Assembly (NCBI RefSeq): GCF_018614525.1
Contig: NZ_JAGGOL010000133.1
Span: forward strand, 1 to 64,000
DNA length: 64,000 nucleotides
DNA from: Streptomyces sp. ISL-11
GTDB taxonomy: Bacteria; Actinomycetota; Actinomycetes; Streptomycetales; Streptomycetaceae
Direction of reading: 5' to 3'
This document shows, piece by piece, positions 52,637-61,723 of this stretch (position 1 is the first letter of the stretch; each line of letters starts with the position of its first letter). The notes beneath the pieces were generated by a model. The model saw only the letters and a program-made list of their open reading frames with translations, was not told the DNA's origin and made no database searches. A program made the position numbers and the translations under genes.

Positions 52637-53524
52637 CTACCTCTCCGCGGTGGTCCCCGCACCACCTTCGTGGTCAGCCTGTCCTTCAGCGCGCAAATGC
52701 CGGAGGGCTTCGTCGACTGTGAGGGTCCTGTCCCTCGCGCCCTCCCAAAGGTGGAGAACCTCGGTGCCCGCACGCATGAGGTGATCCGGGAGACCTGCTT
52801 CGGCGAGCAGGTCGGCGGCATCGCCCAGCTCGGGGCCCCACCGCCAAGCGCGTGCGGCCGTCTTGGGGATGTAGTCGGTCTCGGCGAGATAGCTGCCGGA
52901 GCGCTTGCTCGCAATCTCAAGGAGTTCGTCGGCAACACCGTGCGAGTTCGCAAGCCCGTAGGCCACAGCGGCCAGGACTCGTGATGCCTTCTGATAGCTG
53001 GAGTAGGCGAGCTTCAGCGCGGAAGCCTTCCCGATCTCCTCTCCCAAGCGGTGAGCCCGGATATCAGTGCCCCTGAAAAGCGCTTCGACCTGCGCAACGT
53101 GTTCGCTCGGCCCGGAGAGATAGAGGGTGGGCTGCTTACTGCCCAGCGGCGGTGAGCCGACCACAGCTCCGTCGACGACAACCGCGTGAGGCAGGCGATC
53201 GGCGATGCGGCGGACCCTCAGCGGGGTGATCGCATTGGCCTCGATGTACGTGCCGCCCCGAAAGCCAAGGGCTCCAACCTGTGCTGCAACGTCCTCGGCG
53301 GCCTCAGGCGGACATAGCGACAGCACCACATCGACACGCCGGAGAAGCTCACCAAGGTCATCGACTGCTTCGATGCCAGCACAGTCGGCCCGTTGCCTGG
53401 AGGCATCGCTGCGGCCAGTCCGGCACCACAGTACGGGAATGCCCTGGGAACGTAGCTGGGCAGCGAAAGCGGCACCCATGCTGCCGGGGTGCAGCAGCCC
53501 GACCGTCGATACGTTCGCCGTCAT
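52637..53524 (-). CDS. NAD(P)-dependent oxidoreductase, 6-phosphogluconate dehydrogenase-like
   Basis: 295 aa from ATG 53524. The Rossmann motif is VGLLHPGSMGAAFAAQL, followed by VDVVLSLCPPEAAEDVA, YIEANAITPLRV and VVDGAVVGSPP. The C-terminal domain (ASALKLAYSSYQKASRVLAA) is of the DUF1932 type. The family reduces or oxidises small hydroxy acids or imines; the substrate is unknown. The start overlaps the stop of the HAD gene upstream (ATGA), making a two-gene operon. Confidence 0.85.
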   Translation of the reverse strand: MTANVSTVGLLHPGSMGAAFAAQLRSQGIPVLWCRTGRSDASRQRADCAGIEAVDDLGELLRRVDVVLSLCPPEAAEDVAAQVGALGFRGGTYIEANAITPLRVRRIADRLPHAVVVDGAVVGSPPLGSKQPTLYLSGPSEHVAQVEALFRGTDIRAHRLGEEIGKASALKLAYSSYQKASRVLAAVAYGLANSHGVADELLEIASKRSGSYLAETDYIPKTAARAWRWGPELGDAADLLAEAGLPDHLMRAGTEVLHLWEGARDRTLTVDEALRHLRAEGQADHEGGAGTTAER

Positions 53525-54186
53525 GCAGTACCCCTCGATTGGTCAACGGCCAGGAGCAGTTCAATCGCCGAAAGGACAGTTGGCACCGACCTATCGGGTG
53601 GGGCGAGGTGGGTGGGCCAATGCCTGTCGCGGCCCACCCAGACGGTCCGCAGCCCGGCTGCCCTGCCTCCACGGATGTCGGTTTCGGGATTGTCTCCGAC
53701 CATCCAGCCGCCTCCAGAGAGCAAGGAGTCACATGCTTCCGCTGCCTTGGCGAAGAACGCGACCTCCGGCTTCCGGGCGCCGGCTGCTTCCGAGATACAC
53801 ACACCGTCCACATGTTCGAGCATGCCAGCGGCCCGGAGCTTGGCCGTCTGAATGTCACTCGGCCCGTTGGTGGCTATCCCAACCCGCCATCCCGAAGCCC
53901 GGAGCTCGGCGAGGCCGGCAAGGACGGCGTCTGAACAGGCGACGGATGCCGCTATGTCACGGCGGTACTCCCGCCACAGGGAATCCGGGGACGGTGCAAG
54001 GCAGTATTCGGATCGGATCTCTCCGAAGATCGCAGGAGAAGCGCGGTCCTGCAACCTGGCGAGCAACTGTCGCCGGACATGATCCCCGAGACGATGTCGT
54101 GCAATGAAGGCAGTCATCCAGCTGACCAGGGCTCCACTCCTATCGATCAGCGTGTCGTCGAGATCGAAGAGAACCAACCGTTGCAT
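53521..54186 (-). CDS. HAD-family hydrolase
   Basis: 221 aa from ATG 54186, with AAGG about 9 nt upstream; longer frames lack a site. HAD motifs: I LFDLDDTLIDRSG, II GIATNGPSDIQ, III Lys in ARKPEVAFF, IV GGWMVGDNPETDIRGGRAA. The helical cap between motifs I and II is a C1 type, as in phosphatases of small metabolites. It is coupled to the oxidoreductase gene downstream. Confidence 0.88.
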   Translation of the reverse strand: MQRLVLFDLDDTLIDRSGALVSWMTAFIARHRLGDHVRRQLLARLQDRASPAIFGEIRSEYCLAPSPDSLWREYRRDIAASVACSDAVLAGLAELRASGWRVGIATNGPSDIQTAKLRAAGMLEHVDGVCISEAAGARKPEVAFFAKAAEACDSLLSGGGWMVGDNPETDIRGGRAAGLRTVWVGRDRHWPTHLAPPDRSVPTVLSAIELLLAVDQSRGTA

Positions 54187-54406
54187 AGGAACAGACCTTA
54201 ACTTGAGCCTGCGGGCGCACCCCAAAGGGCCTTGCAAGGAGTGCCGATGGGGGCGATTCCGAAACCGACCGCGGCAAGATCCGCCGACTTCGCATCCTGC
54301 CAGCCGGTACGTCGAACGGTGAACGGCCGACACTGAAGAAACGGCAAACCCTACGACGGCCATACGCGGCACGGGTGTTGGTCACCACAGGTCTACACTG
54401 CCGATC

Positions 54407-55066
54407 ATGACACGGAGCCCTGTTGAGCTGGTCATCTTCGACTGTGACGGCGTACTGGTGGACAGCGAGCGGATATGCGTCAAAGTGGACGCGGTGATCA
54501 CGGCTGACCTGGGGTGCATGTTCACCGAGGAGGAGATCATCGAGAAGTTCGTCGGCTCATCCACCGAGGTCTACACGGCTGCCGTGGAGGAACAGCTTGG
54601 ACGGCGCCTGGAGAAGGACTGGCTGCAGCAATACGAGCACCTGTACCAGGCGGCCTTCGAAGCGGAACTGACCGCTGTCGATGGCATCGCAGAAGCCCTG
54701 AGCGGCCTCACCACACCCGTCTGCGTCGCATCGAACACTCACCACGCCGGCATCAGGAGAAACCTGGAGATCGCCGCCCTGAGCGACCACTTCGAGGGGC
54801 GAATCTTCAGCGCAGCCGACGTCCCCCGCGGCAAGCCTGCCCCCGACCTCTTCCTGCACGCTGCCCGCTCCATGGGCGTGGAGCCCGGGCGGTGCGCAGT
54901 GATCGAGGACAGCACATACGGAGTTCAGGCGGCCCGCGCCGCCGGCATGCGGGCCTTCGGCTACTGCGGCGGTCTCACACCAGCCTCGCGGCTGGAAGGA
55001 CCAAACACCACACTGTTCGACGATATGCGTGACCTGCCCAAGCTGCTGGTCACCGCTACTCACTGA
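54407..55066 (+). CDS. HAD-family hydrolase, beta-phosphoglucomutase-like
   Basis: 219 aa from ATG 54407. Motif I is VIFDCDGVLVDSERI, motif II VCVASNTHHAG, motif III RGKPAPDLFLHAA and motif IV AVIEDSTYGVQAARAAGM. The cap and the DxD pair are those of the PGMB/YniC-type phosphatases and mutases. It is divergent from the other HAD gene across 220 bp, with TACACT (54394-54399) as a likely -10 element. Confidence 0.9.
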   Translation: MTRSPVELVIFDCDGVLVDSERICVKVDAVITADLGCMFTEEEIIEKFVGSSTEVYTAAVEEQLGRRLEKDWLQQYEHLYQAAFEAELTAVDGIAEALSGLTTPVCVASNTHHAGIRRNLEIAALSDHFEGRIFSAADVPRGKPAPDLFLHAARSMGVEPGRCAVIEDSTYGVQAARAAGMRAFGYCGGLTPASRLEGPNTTLFDDMRDLPKLLVTATH

Positions 55067-55129
55067 CTTCCGCAGCGCCTCGCCCGCTACCGCTTGGAAG
55101 ACATGCCCACCATGCAAACCAGCAGGTCT

Positions 55130-55635
55130 GCGCCAGCGATATTGCCCGAGACCGAACAGCGCCTTCGACGCGGCGATCACAACGGCGCACTGGTCGGCCC
55201 CGTGCACCAGCGTGGTCAGCTCCTCGGCGAGCGCACGCTGTGCGGTACGGGCTTGCGGCCGCTCCTCGGTCACCTTCTCCAGCTCCTCACGGGGCTTGAA
55301 GGAGAGGATGCGCATGTACCGCGAGACATCCCGGTCATCCGTGTTCAGCCAGTACTGGTAGAACGCGTACGGCGTGGTCATCTCCGGGTCGAGCCAGAGC
55401 GTGCCAGTCTCCGACTTGCCGAACTTGGTGCCGTCCGCCTTCGTCATCAGTGGCGTCGCCAGCGCGTGCACCTCGGCCTGCGGCTCCACCCGGTGGATCA
55501 GATCCAGACCGGCCGTGAGGTTGCCCCACTGGTCGCTGCCGCCCTGCTGGAGGGTGCAGCCGTACCGCCGGTACAGCTCCAGAAAGTCCATGGCCTGAAG
55601 CAGCTGGTAGCTGAACTCTGTGTAGCTGATGCCCT
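55130..55635 (-). pseudogene. tyrS: Fragment of a tyrosyl-tRNA synthetase gene
   Basis: The minus strand encodes GISYTEFSYQLLQAMDFLEL, GCTLQQGGSDQWGNLTAGLD, DGTKFGKSETGTLWLDPEMT and RDVSRYMRILSFKPREELE, the central part of TyrRS including the KFGKS (KMSKS-type) motif. Both the N-terminal catalytic half with the HIGH motif and the C-terminal S4 domain are missing. Similarity fades after KALFGLG (about 55135), and the 5' side ends at a perfect 16-bp hairpin. It is a decayed extra copy, so the functional gene must be elsewhere. Confidence 0.85.
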
Positions 55636-55672
55636 GACTCTGTCGGGGATCTTGGGGATCCCCGACAGAGTC
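55636..55672. repeat. Perfect 16-bp inverted repeat at the tyrS fragment edge
   Basis: GACTCTGTCGGGGATC (55636-55651) and its exact complement (55657-55672) surround a 5-nt loop. It coincides with the point where TyrRS similarity stops, so it may be a terminator brought in by the rearrangement or the scar of it. Confidence 0.65.
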
Positions 55673-55734
55673 AACTCTTAGGCGGATCGCGTTCCCTTGC
55701 TGCGACGGACCTCATGTTGTCGGCGAGCAGGGCC

Positions 55735-56591
55735 CTACGCGGCCTCGTAGCTCAGCCGGAACAGGTCGCCGGCGCGCGCCAGATCAGCCTCGGTTCTCAG
55801 GCGCACCTCCAGCGCCCCGGTGCCGTGGTGACCGATCTCCCGCACGTCCCGGGTGAAGCCGGGGACGAGGTCGACCGTGTCCGGGTCTGCCTTGAGGTAG
55901 ACGACGACCTCGCGCTGCTGCGCGCGGCCGACAGAGGCGAAGTTCTCACGTCATCGCCGAGCGACACCAAGACGTCGTCCAGAGCTGATCGCAGCTCGTC
56001 CAGTGGTTCGCCGGCGACACAGGGCTGCACGATCGTCGTGGCGGCGCGATCCTGCTTCCGCACGGCACGTCGCTCCTTGGCCGACGACGTTACGGAGATG
56101 ACCGTCTCCAGGGCGAGCAGCTCATGGCCGAAGGAGCGGTAGCGGACGAGGTCGATGTTGCGCTGGATCTCACGGACGGCGTGGACGTCGTACCGGGTGA
56201 AGCTCTCCGCGACACAGATCAGCCTGGGCGCGCTCCACAGCACCTGAGCCGCCGCCGCTGCCCCGAGGCGTTCGCGGACCAGGAGCTGGAACTCGGCCCG
56301 GTGGTCCGCCAGCCAGGAAAGGTAGAAAAGGCCCTGGGGAATCACACCCGCGCTCTGGCCACGCTTGTACTCGACAATCACGGGCGAGCCGTTCTCATCC
56401 AGGCCCAGCGAGTCGATCCGGCCGCCGCGCCGGGGCCCGGTGCTGTACTCACTCGCGAGGAAGCGCACGCCCAGAAGCGCCTCCATGTTGCTCTCGACCA
56501 GCTCCTGCAGATGCCGCTCACGCATCGCCGTGGCCGTTGCCACCTCTGCTGCGCCGCCGCCGGCGACGTTGAACAACCTCAGACCCGACAC
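55735..56591 (-). pseudogene. NucS/DUF91-DUF5655 nuclease-like gene with internal deletion and frameshift
   Basis: It starts at GTG 56591 (AAGGGGG 7-8 nt upstream). The nuclease core reads RGGRIDSLGLDENGSPVIVE then YKRGQSAGVIPQGLFYLSWL, the D...E-x-K pattern of NucS-like endonucleases. After LVSLGDDV (about 55950) the frame changes. The expected C-terminal DUF5655 part (ENFASVGRAQQREVVVYLKA, then DPDTVDLVPGFTRDVREIG and LFRLSYEAA) runs in another frame to TAG 55735-55737, and about 15 family codons before ENFASV appear to be missing. A small out-of-frame deletion explains both. Confidence 0.75.
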
Positions 56592-56602
56592 CCGTCCCCC
56601 TT

Positions 56603-56633
56603 GTCCTCGCGGATCACAACGATCCGCGAGGAC
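56603..56633. repeat. Perfect 13-bp inverted repeat directly upstream of the NucS-like start
   Basis: GTCCTCGCGGATC (56603-56615) and its exact complement (56621-56633) surround ACAAC. It sits 12 bp from the start codon, next to the ribosome-binding site, so it could be an operator, attenuator or terminator of upstream minus-strand transcription. Confidence 0.6.
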
Positions 56634-56725
56634 GGGATTGTTTCCGGAGGCGTGAGCGCACGTCAAAGGACTTCAGGTATCGTGCCGCGCCGCCTGTGCA
56701 GGCCCCTCCCCCTGCCCAAACGCAA

Positions 56726-56768
56726 CCGCCCGTCGACCGGACTCAAAGCCCAGTCGACGGGCGGTTTT
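56726..56768. terminator. Intrinsic terminator with T-run
   Basis: CCGCCCGTCGAC (56726-56737) pairs with GTCGACGGGCGG (56753-56764), followed by TTTT. It is downstream of the RNA methyltransferase gene on the minus strand and forms a natural border between the decayed region and the stable chromosome. Confidence 0.85.
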
Positions 56769-56897
56769 GTGCTCTCTGGCACCCTCCTCGCGAGCGTCAC
56801 ACGAGCGTCGGGAGAGCGTCACGAGCGTCATTTCAGCGTCAGAATTTCGCCCCTAACGCCTATAGCGCACATCATGCACACCAGGTAAAACCGCAGG

Positions 56898-58226
56898 TCA
56901 GGAGGGGTTTCCCGTGGGCTTAAGGATCGCGACGCACTCGACGTGATGGGTCATCGGGAACAGATCGAACGCCCGCAGCGTCACCGGCCGGTAGCCCTCC
57001 TCCGCGAAGTACGCCAGGTCTCGGGCCAGGGCTGCCGGGTCGCAGGCGACGTAGGCGATGCGGCGGGCTCCCAGTGAGGCCAGGTGGCGGACCGTCTGCT
57101 TGCCGGCGCCGGCGCGGGGCGGGTCGAGGACGATGAGGTCGGCCTTGTCGATGCCCGTGCGCGGGAGGACCTGCTCGACCTTGCCCTGTTCGATGCGGAC
57201 GCGGTCGAGGTCCTGGAGGTTGTGGCGGGCGTCCTCCACGGCGCGCTTGCTCGACTCGATGCCGAGGACCGCGCCCCGGTCCGTGATGCGCTCGGCGAGG
57301 GCGCCCGCGAAGAGGCCGACGCCGCAGTAGAGGTCGAGGGCCATGTCGTTCTTGCGGGGCATCAGGCCCTGCATGACGGCCTTGACGAGCGTGTCGGCGG
57401 CCTGGGGGTGGACCTGCCAGAAGCCGCCCTCGCCGACGCGGTACGTACGCTCGTCGGCGCGCTCACGGACGAAGGGGCGGCCGTGGACGCGGTGGACCGC
57501 CTTGTCCTTCTCGCCGATGCGCATCACCGACACCGGCTTGTCGAGCTCGACGATCGGGAGGCGGCCGCCCGGCTTCGGGGTGAGGATGACCTGGCGGTCG
57601 GCCGAGCCGGAGGCCGCGATGGCCTCGACCGTGGCGATCTGCGGCCACTCGCGCTTCTCGATGCCGAGCTCGGTGACACCCGGGGCGGCGATCATGCAGT
57701 GGTCGATGACCTGGACGTCGTGGGAGCGGTGCTTGCGCAGGCCCGCGTGGCCCTCGGCGTCGATCGCGTACTGGACGCGGGTGCGCCACGCCGGGACCTC
57801 GCCCGCCGGGAGCTTGTCGCCCTCGGCCGGCATCACCGTGCCGTCCCAGCCGGCCTCCTCCGGCGTGAGGCCCGCCAGGCGCTGGAGCTGCTCGGCGATG
57901 ACCTCGCCCTTGAGACGGCGCTGGGCGCCGGGCTTGGCGTGCTGCCAGTCGCAGCCGCCGCACTTGCCCGGGCCGGAGAAGGGGCAGGGGGCCTCGACCC
58001 GGTCCTTGGAGGCTTCCAGGACCTGGACCGCGTCGGCGCGCAGGAAGCGGGAGGTGGACTCCCCCTCCGTGATGCGGGCGATCACGCGCTCGCCGGGGAG
58101 GGCGTGGCGGACGAAGAGGACGCGGCCCGACTCCGTACGGGCGACGCAGTGGCCGCCGTGGGCGACCGGGCCGACCTCGACCTCGTACTCGTGGCCGACC
58201 AGCGATGCTTCGGTCTCGTGCTGCAT
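56898..58226 (-). CDS. TRAM-domain class I RNA methyltransferase (RlmD/TrmA family)
   Basis: 442 aa from ATG 58226 with GGAG upstream; the open frame to 58268 would run into a hairpin. The N-terminal TRAM domain (LVGHEYEVEVGPVAHGG) binds RNA. The iron-sulphur cysteines are in CPFSGPGKCGGCDWQH. The SAM site is ALDLYCGVGLFAGAL, with LIVLDPPRAGAGK and the catalytic Cys in AYVACDPAALARDL. The enzyme makes 5-methyluridine in rRNA or tRNA; the target position cannot be told. It follows the APC permease on the same strand but is separated by a terminator. Confidence 0.92.
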   Translation of the reverse strand: MQHETEASLVGHEYEVEVGPVAHGGHCVARTESGRVLFVRHALPGERVIARITEGESTSRFLRADAVQVLEASKDRVEAPCPFSGPGKCGGCDWQHAKPGAQRRLKGEVIAEQLQRLAGLTPEEAGWDGTVMPAEGDKLPAGEVPAWRTRVQYAIDAEGHAGLRKHRSHDVQVIDHCMIAAPGVTELGIEKREWPQIATVEAIAASGSADRQVILTPKPGGRLPIVELDKPVSVMRIGEKDKAVHRVHGRPFVRERADERTYRVGEGGFWQVHPQAADTLVKAVMQGLMPRKNDMALDLYCGVGLFAGALAERITDRGAVLGIESSKRAVEDARHNLQDLDRVRIEQGKVEQVLPRTGIDKADLIVLDPPRAGAGKQTVRHLASLGARRIAYVACDPAALARDLAYFAEEGYRPVTLRAFDLFPMTHHVECVAILKPTGNPS

Positions 58227-58248
58227 GGCGGGGTCGACTCCAAGAAGA

Positions 58249-58302
58249 GGTGGGGTGCGGCGGGACAACAGCCGTCCAGTCTACGTCCCGTCGCACCCCA
58301 CC
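58249..58302 (-). terminator. 18-bp hairpin between the permease and methyltransferase genes
   Basis: The arms 58249-58266 and 58285-58302 match at 17 of 18 positions (the exception is a G-T wobble) around an 18-nt loop. It lies 33 bp after the permease stop. Confidence 0.85.
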
Positions 58303-58334
58303 TGCGAATTCCCGCCGTGCGGCCGTGCCACCGG

Positions 58335-60386
58335 CTACTTCTTGGTGGCGGCCTTCTCCTTCCGGGGCTCCGCGACCGGACCGCGCCGCACCGCGCCGGG
58401 GGCGTTCCACTCGGCGCGCTTGCGGGCCCGCTGCTTGGCGGCCTCGGAGGAGTCCAGCTGCCAGGGCACGGAGGTGACCATCACGCCGGGGGTGAAGAGC
58501 AGGCGGCCCTTGAGGCGCAGCGCGCTCTGGTTGTGCAGCAGGTGCTCGTACCAGTGGCCGACCACGTACTCGGGGATGTAGACGCTGACGGCGTCGCGCG
58601 GGCTCTCCTTGCGGAGGCTCTTGACGTAGTCGATGATCGGCCGCGTGATCTCGCGGTAGGGCGAGTCGAGGATCTTCAGCGATACGTCGATGCCGCGTCG
58701 CTGCCACTCGTCGCGCAGGGCCTTGGTCTCGGCCGGGTCGACGCTGATGCTGACGGCTTCGAGGGTGTCGGAGCGCATGAGCTTGGCGTAGGCGAGGGCG
58801 CGCAGGGTCGGCTTGTGGACCTTGGAGACCAGGACGATGGAGTGCACCCGGGAGGGGCGGACGGTGTCGTCGCTGGGCTCCTCCTCGGCCGCGATCTCCT
58901 CGGCGACGCGGTCGTAGTGCTTACGGATCGCGGTCATGGTGGCGTAGAAGATGACCATGCCGAGGAGGGCGACCCAGGCGCCGTGGGTGAACTTCGTCAG
59001 CAGGACGACGACGAGGACCAGGCCGGTGAGGAAGGCGCCGAAGGTGTTGATCGCGCGGGAGCGGATCATGTGGCGGCGCTTGGCCGGGTCGGTCTCGGAG
59101 CGCAGGTGGCGGTTCCAGTGGCGGACCATGCCGGTCTGGCTGAGGGTGAAGGACACGAAGACGCCGACGATGTAGAGCTGGATCAGCTTGGTGGAGTCGG
59201 CGCCGTAGAAGTAGGTGAGGACGGCGGCCGCGCCGGCGAGCAGCACGATGCCGTTGGAGAAGGCGAGCCGGTCGCCGCGGGTGTGCAGCTGGCGCGGCAG
59301 GTAGCGGTCCTGGGCGAGGATCGAGCCGAGCAGCGGGAAGCCGTTGTAGGCGGTGTTGGCCGCCAGGAACAGCACGAGGGCGGTGGCGGCGGCGAGGATG
59401 ATGAAGAGGAACGAGCCGTTGCCGAAGACCGCCTCGGCGACCTGGGAGATCACCGGGTTCTGGGTGTAGTCGGAGCCGACGGGCTGCCCGTTGCGCAGCA
59501 GGTCGATGGCCGGCTTCTCCGCCATGCGGACGTGGGTGGCCATGGCCAGCCCGATGATGCCGCAGAACATGGTGACGGCCAGGCCGCCCATGAGGGCGAG
59601 GGTGGTGGCCGCGTTCTTGCTCTTGGGCTTGCGGAAGGCGGGGACGCCGTTGCTGATGGCCTCGACGCCGGTGAGCGCGGCGCAGCCGGAGGAGAAGGCG
59701 CGCAGCAGCAGGAAGACGAGGGCGAAGCCCGCCAGGCCCTGGTGCTCGGCGTTGATGGTGAAGTCGGCGGTGGGGGCCTTCATGGTCTCGCCCATGACCA
59801 GACCGCGTATCGCTCCCCAGGCGATCATCACGAAGACGCCGCCGACGAACACATACGTCGGGATGGCGAAGAGCTTCCCGGATTCCTTGACGCCGCGCAG
59901 GTTCATCAGGGTGAGCAGGACGATCACGCCGACGGCGCAGCTGGTCTTGTGCTCGATGACGAAGGGGATGGCGGAGCCGAGGTTCTCGATTCCGGAGGAG
60001 ATCGAGACGGCGACGGTCAGGACGTAGTCGACGAGCAGGGCGCTGGCGACGGTGAGGCCGGCCTTGGGGCCGAGGTTGACGTTGGCGACCTCGTAGTCGC
60101 CGCCGCCGCTGGGGTACGCGTGCACGTTCTGGCGGTACGAGGCGACCACGGTGAACATCAGCACCACGACCGCGACGGCGATCCACGGGCTGAAGTGGTA
60201 CGCGGACACACCTGCCACGGACAGGACGAGCAGCACTTCGCCCGGCGCGTACGCCACGGAGGAGAGGGGGTCGGAGGCGAAGACGGGGAGCGCGATGCGC
60301 TTGGAGAGAAGAGTTTCTCCCAGCTTGTCGCTGCGCAGCGCCCGGCCGATGAGGATCCGTTTCGGCAGGTCGGTCAATTTGGACAC
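58335..60386 (-). CDS. APC-superfamily amino-acid/polyamine permease with cytosolic C-domain
   Basis: 683 aa from GTG 60386; no clear Shine-Dalgarno site, but the family begins MSKLTDLPKRILIGRAL-like, as here. The N-terminal APC region has twelve helices (FASDPLSSVAYAPGEVLLVL, SGGGDYEVANVNLG, ALVFLLLRAFSSGCAALTGV). From residue about 480 there is a soluble domain (HSIVLVSKVHKPTLRALAYA, then LEAVSISVDPAET), a universal-stress-like regulatory module. Such transporters import amino acids or potassium across the cytoplasmic membrane; the substrate is uncertain. Confidence 0.92.
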   Translation of the reverse strand: MSKLTDLPKRILIGRALRSDKLGETLLSKRIALPVFASDPLSSVAYAPGEVLLVLSVAGVSAYHFSPWIAVAVVVLMFTVVASYRQNVHAYPSGGGDYEVANVNLGPKAGLTVASALLVDYVLTVAVSISSGIENLGSAIPFVIEHKTSCAVGVIVLLTLMNLRGVKESGKLFAIPTYVFVGGVFVMIAWGAIRGLVMGETMKAPTADFTINAEHQGLAGFALVFLLLRAFSSGCAALTGVEAISNGVPAFRKPKSKNAATTLALMGGLAVTMFCGIIGLAMATHVRMAEKPAIDLLRNGQPVGSDYTQNPVISQVAEAVFGNGSFLFIILAAATALVLFLAANTAYNGFPLLGSILAQDRYLPRQLHTRGDRLAFSNGIVLLAGAAAVLTYFYGADSTKLIQLYIVGVFVSFTLSQTGMVRHWNRHLRSETDPAKRRHMIRSRAINTFGAFLTGLVLVVVLLTKFTHGAWVALLGMVIFYATMTAIRKHYDRVAEEIAAEEEPSDDTVRPSRVHSIVLVSKVHKPTLRALAYAKLMRSDTLEAVSISVDPAETKALRDEWQRRGIDVSLKILDSPYREITRPIIDYVKSLRKESPRDAVSVYIPEYVVGHWYEHLLHNQSALRLKGRLLFTPGVMVTSVPWQLDSSEAAKQRARKRAEWNAPGAVRRGPVAEPRKEKAATKK

Positions 60387-60438
60387 GCAGAGGATCGTAA
60401 GGGTTCGGTCTCCTGTACGCCCACCCGCCACCCGCCAG

Positions 60439-60472
60439 GACGGGAATGTGTGACGCGCCGCATTCCCGTCCG
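60439..60472 (-). terminator. Perfect 11-bp hairpin at the end of the conservon
   Basis: GGACGGGAATG (60439-60449) pairs with CATTCCCGTCC (60462-60472) around a 12-nt loop, 19 bp after the stop of the last P450 gene. Confidence 0.8.
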
Positions 60473-60490
60473 GGGTTCCGCCGGTGGGTG

Positions 60491-61723
60491 TTACCGGCCG
60501 TGTACGAGGGCGGGCAGGGCGCGGTGGCCGTTGGAGATGAACGATTCGACGGGGCTCAGGCCGGCGGGGTCCGCGAGGGTGAGGCCGGGGAAGCGGGCGA
60601 AGAGGGCGGGGAGGGCGACGGCGGCCTCCAGGCGGGCGAGGGGGGCGCCGAGGCAGTAGTGGACGCCGTGGCCGAAGGCGAGGTGGTCCTTGACCGCGCG
60701 GGTGACGTCGAAGCGGTCGGCGTCGGCGCCGTGGACGCCCGGGTCGCGGCCGGCGGCGGCGTAGGCGGCGACGATCGCGTCGCCGCGTTCGATGACGGTG
60801 CCGTCGGGGAGGGCGATGTCCTCGGTGGCGTAGCGCAGGGGCAGGCTGGCGACGGGGGCCTGGTGGCGCAGGGTCTCGTCGATGACGGCGTCCCAGTCGG
60901 CCTCGCCGGCGCGGACGAGGGCGAGCTGGTCGGGGTGGGTGAGGAGGGCGTGGATGGCGTTGTCGAGGAGGTTGACGGTGGTCTCGTGGCCGGCGCTGAT
61001 GACGAGCAGGAGGGTGTCGACGAGTTCCTGCTCGGTGAGGCGGGAGCCGTCCTCCTCGCGGGCGGAGATCAGGACGCTGGTCATGTCGTCGCCGGGGGTG
61101 GCGCGCTTGGTGGCGACGAGGCCGCCGAGGAGTTCGTAGACGCGCGCGTAGGTGGCGGTGACCTCGGCGGGGTCGGCGGAGGTGTGGAAGATGCTGTCGA
61201 CGCAGGTGCGCAGGCCCTCGCGGGTGGCCTCGTCGGTGACGCCGAAGAGTTCGCAGATCACCTGGATGGGGATCGGGTAGGCGTATTCCTCGCGCAGGTC
61301 GACGGGCGTGCCGGGCGGGGTGGCGTCGAGGGCGTCGAGGAGGCCGTTGGTCAGCTCCTCGATACGGGGGCGCAGGGCGGCGGTGCGGCGGGCGGTGAAC
61401 GCCTTGGCGACGAGGGTGCGCAGGCGTCTGTGGTCGGTCCCGTAGGCGGTGAACATGTTGCGCACGGCGACCCAGGTGTACAGGGGCCACTCGGGCGAGA
61501 TCTCACCGTCGATCCACGCGGGCCAGTGGCGGTGGGGGTCCTTGGAGACGCGGGGGTCGGTGAGGAGTTCCTTCAGGAGGGGCTGGGTGGTCACTGCCCA
61601 CGCCACCACGCCGCCAGGAAGCTCCACGGGCGTTGCCGCTCCCCGGGCGCGGAGCCGGGCGGCCTCGCCGTGGATGTCGCGGCCTGTGGCGTCGATGGGG
61701 AGGGGGCGGAGCTGGCTTTCCAT
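60491..61723 (-). CDS. Cytochrome P450, CYP154-like, last gene of the conservon
   Basis: 410 aa from ATG 61723 with GGAGACAG upstream. The I-helix is LLVISAGHETTVNLLDNAIH (oxygen-activating Thr present), the ExxR motif is DETLRHQAP, and the haem loop is FGHGVHYCLGAPLARLE with the cysteine ligand. All P450 signatures are intact, so it should be an active soluble monooxygenase. In Streptomyces conservons a CYP154 member typically follows a CYP157 member, as here; the assignment is by context and motif. Confidence 0.92.
   Translation of the reverse strand: MESQLRPLPIDATGRDIHGEAARLRARGAATPVELPGGVVAWAVTTQPLLKELLTDPRVSKDPHRHWPAWIDGEISPEWPLYTWVAVRNMFTAYGTDHRRLRTLVAKAFTARRTAALRPRIEELTNGLLDALDATPPGTPVDLREEYAYPIPIQVICELFGVTDEATREGLRTCVDSIFHTSADPAEVTATYARVYELLGGLVATKRATPGDDMTSVLISAREEDGSRLTEQELVDTLLLVISAGHETTVNLLDNAIHALLTHPDQLALVRAGEADWDAVIDETLRHQAPVASLPLRYATEDIALPDGTVIERGDAIVAAYAAAGRDPGVHGADADRFDVTRAVKDHLAFGHGVHYCLGAPLARLEAAVALPALFARFPGLTLADPAGLSPVESFISNGHRALPALVHGR

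Noticed and set aside
55641..55667. TGTCGGG...CCCGACA inside the tyrS palindrome, like the ends of the 2.7-kb element
   Set aside because: Only 7 bp agree and there are no CTTCAGTG sites, so it is most likely coincidence.
57084..60659. 1,191-codon open frame on the plus strand across the methyltransferase and permease genes
   Set aside because: It spans two unrelated genes and their terminator with Gly/Asp/Val-rich sequence; an artefact of GC bias.
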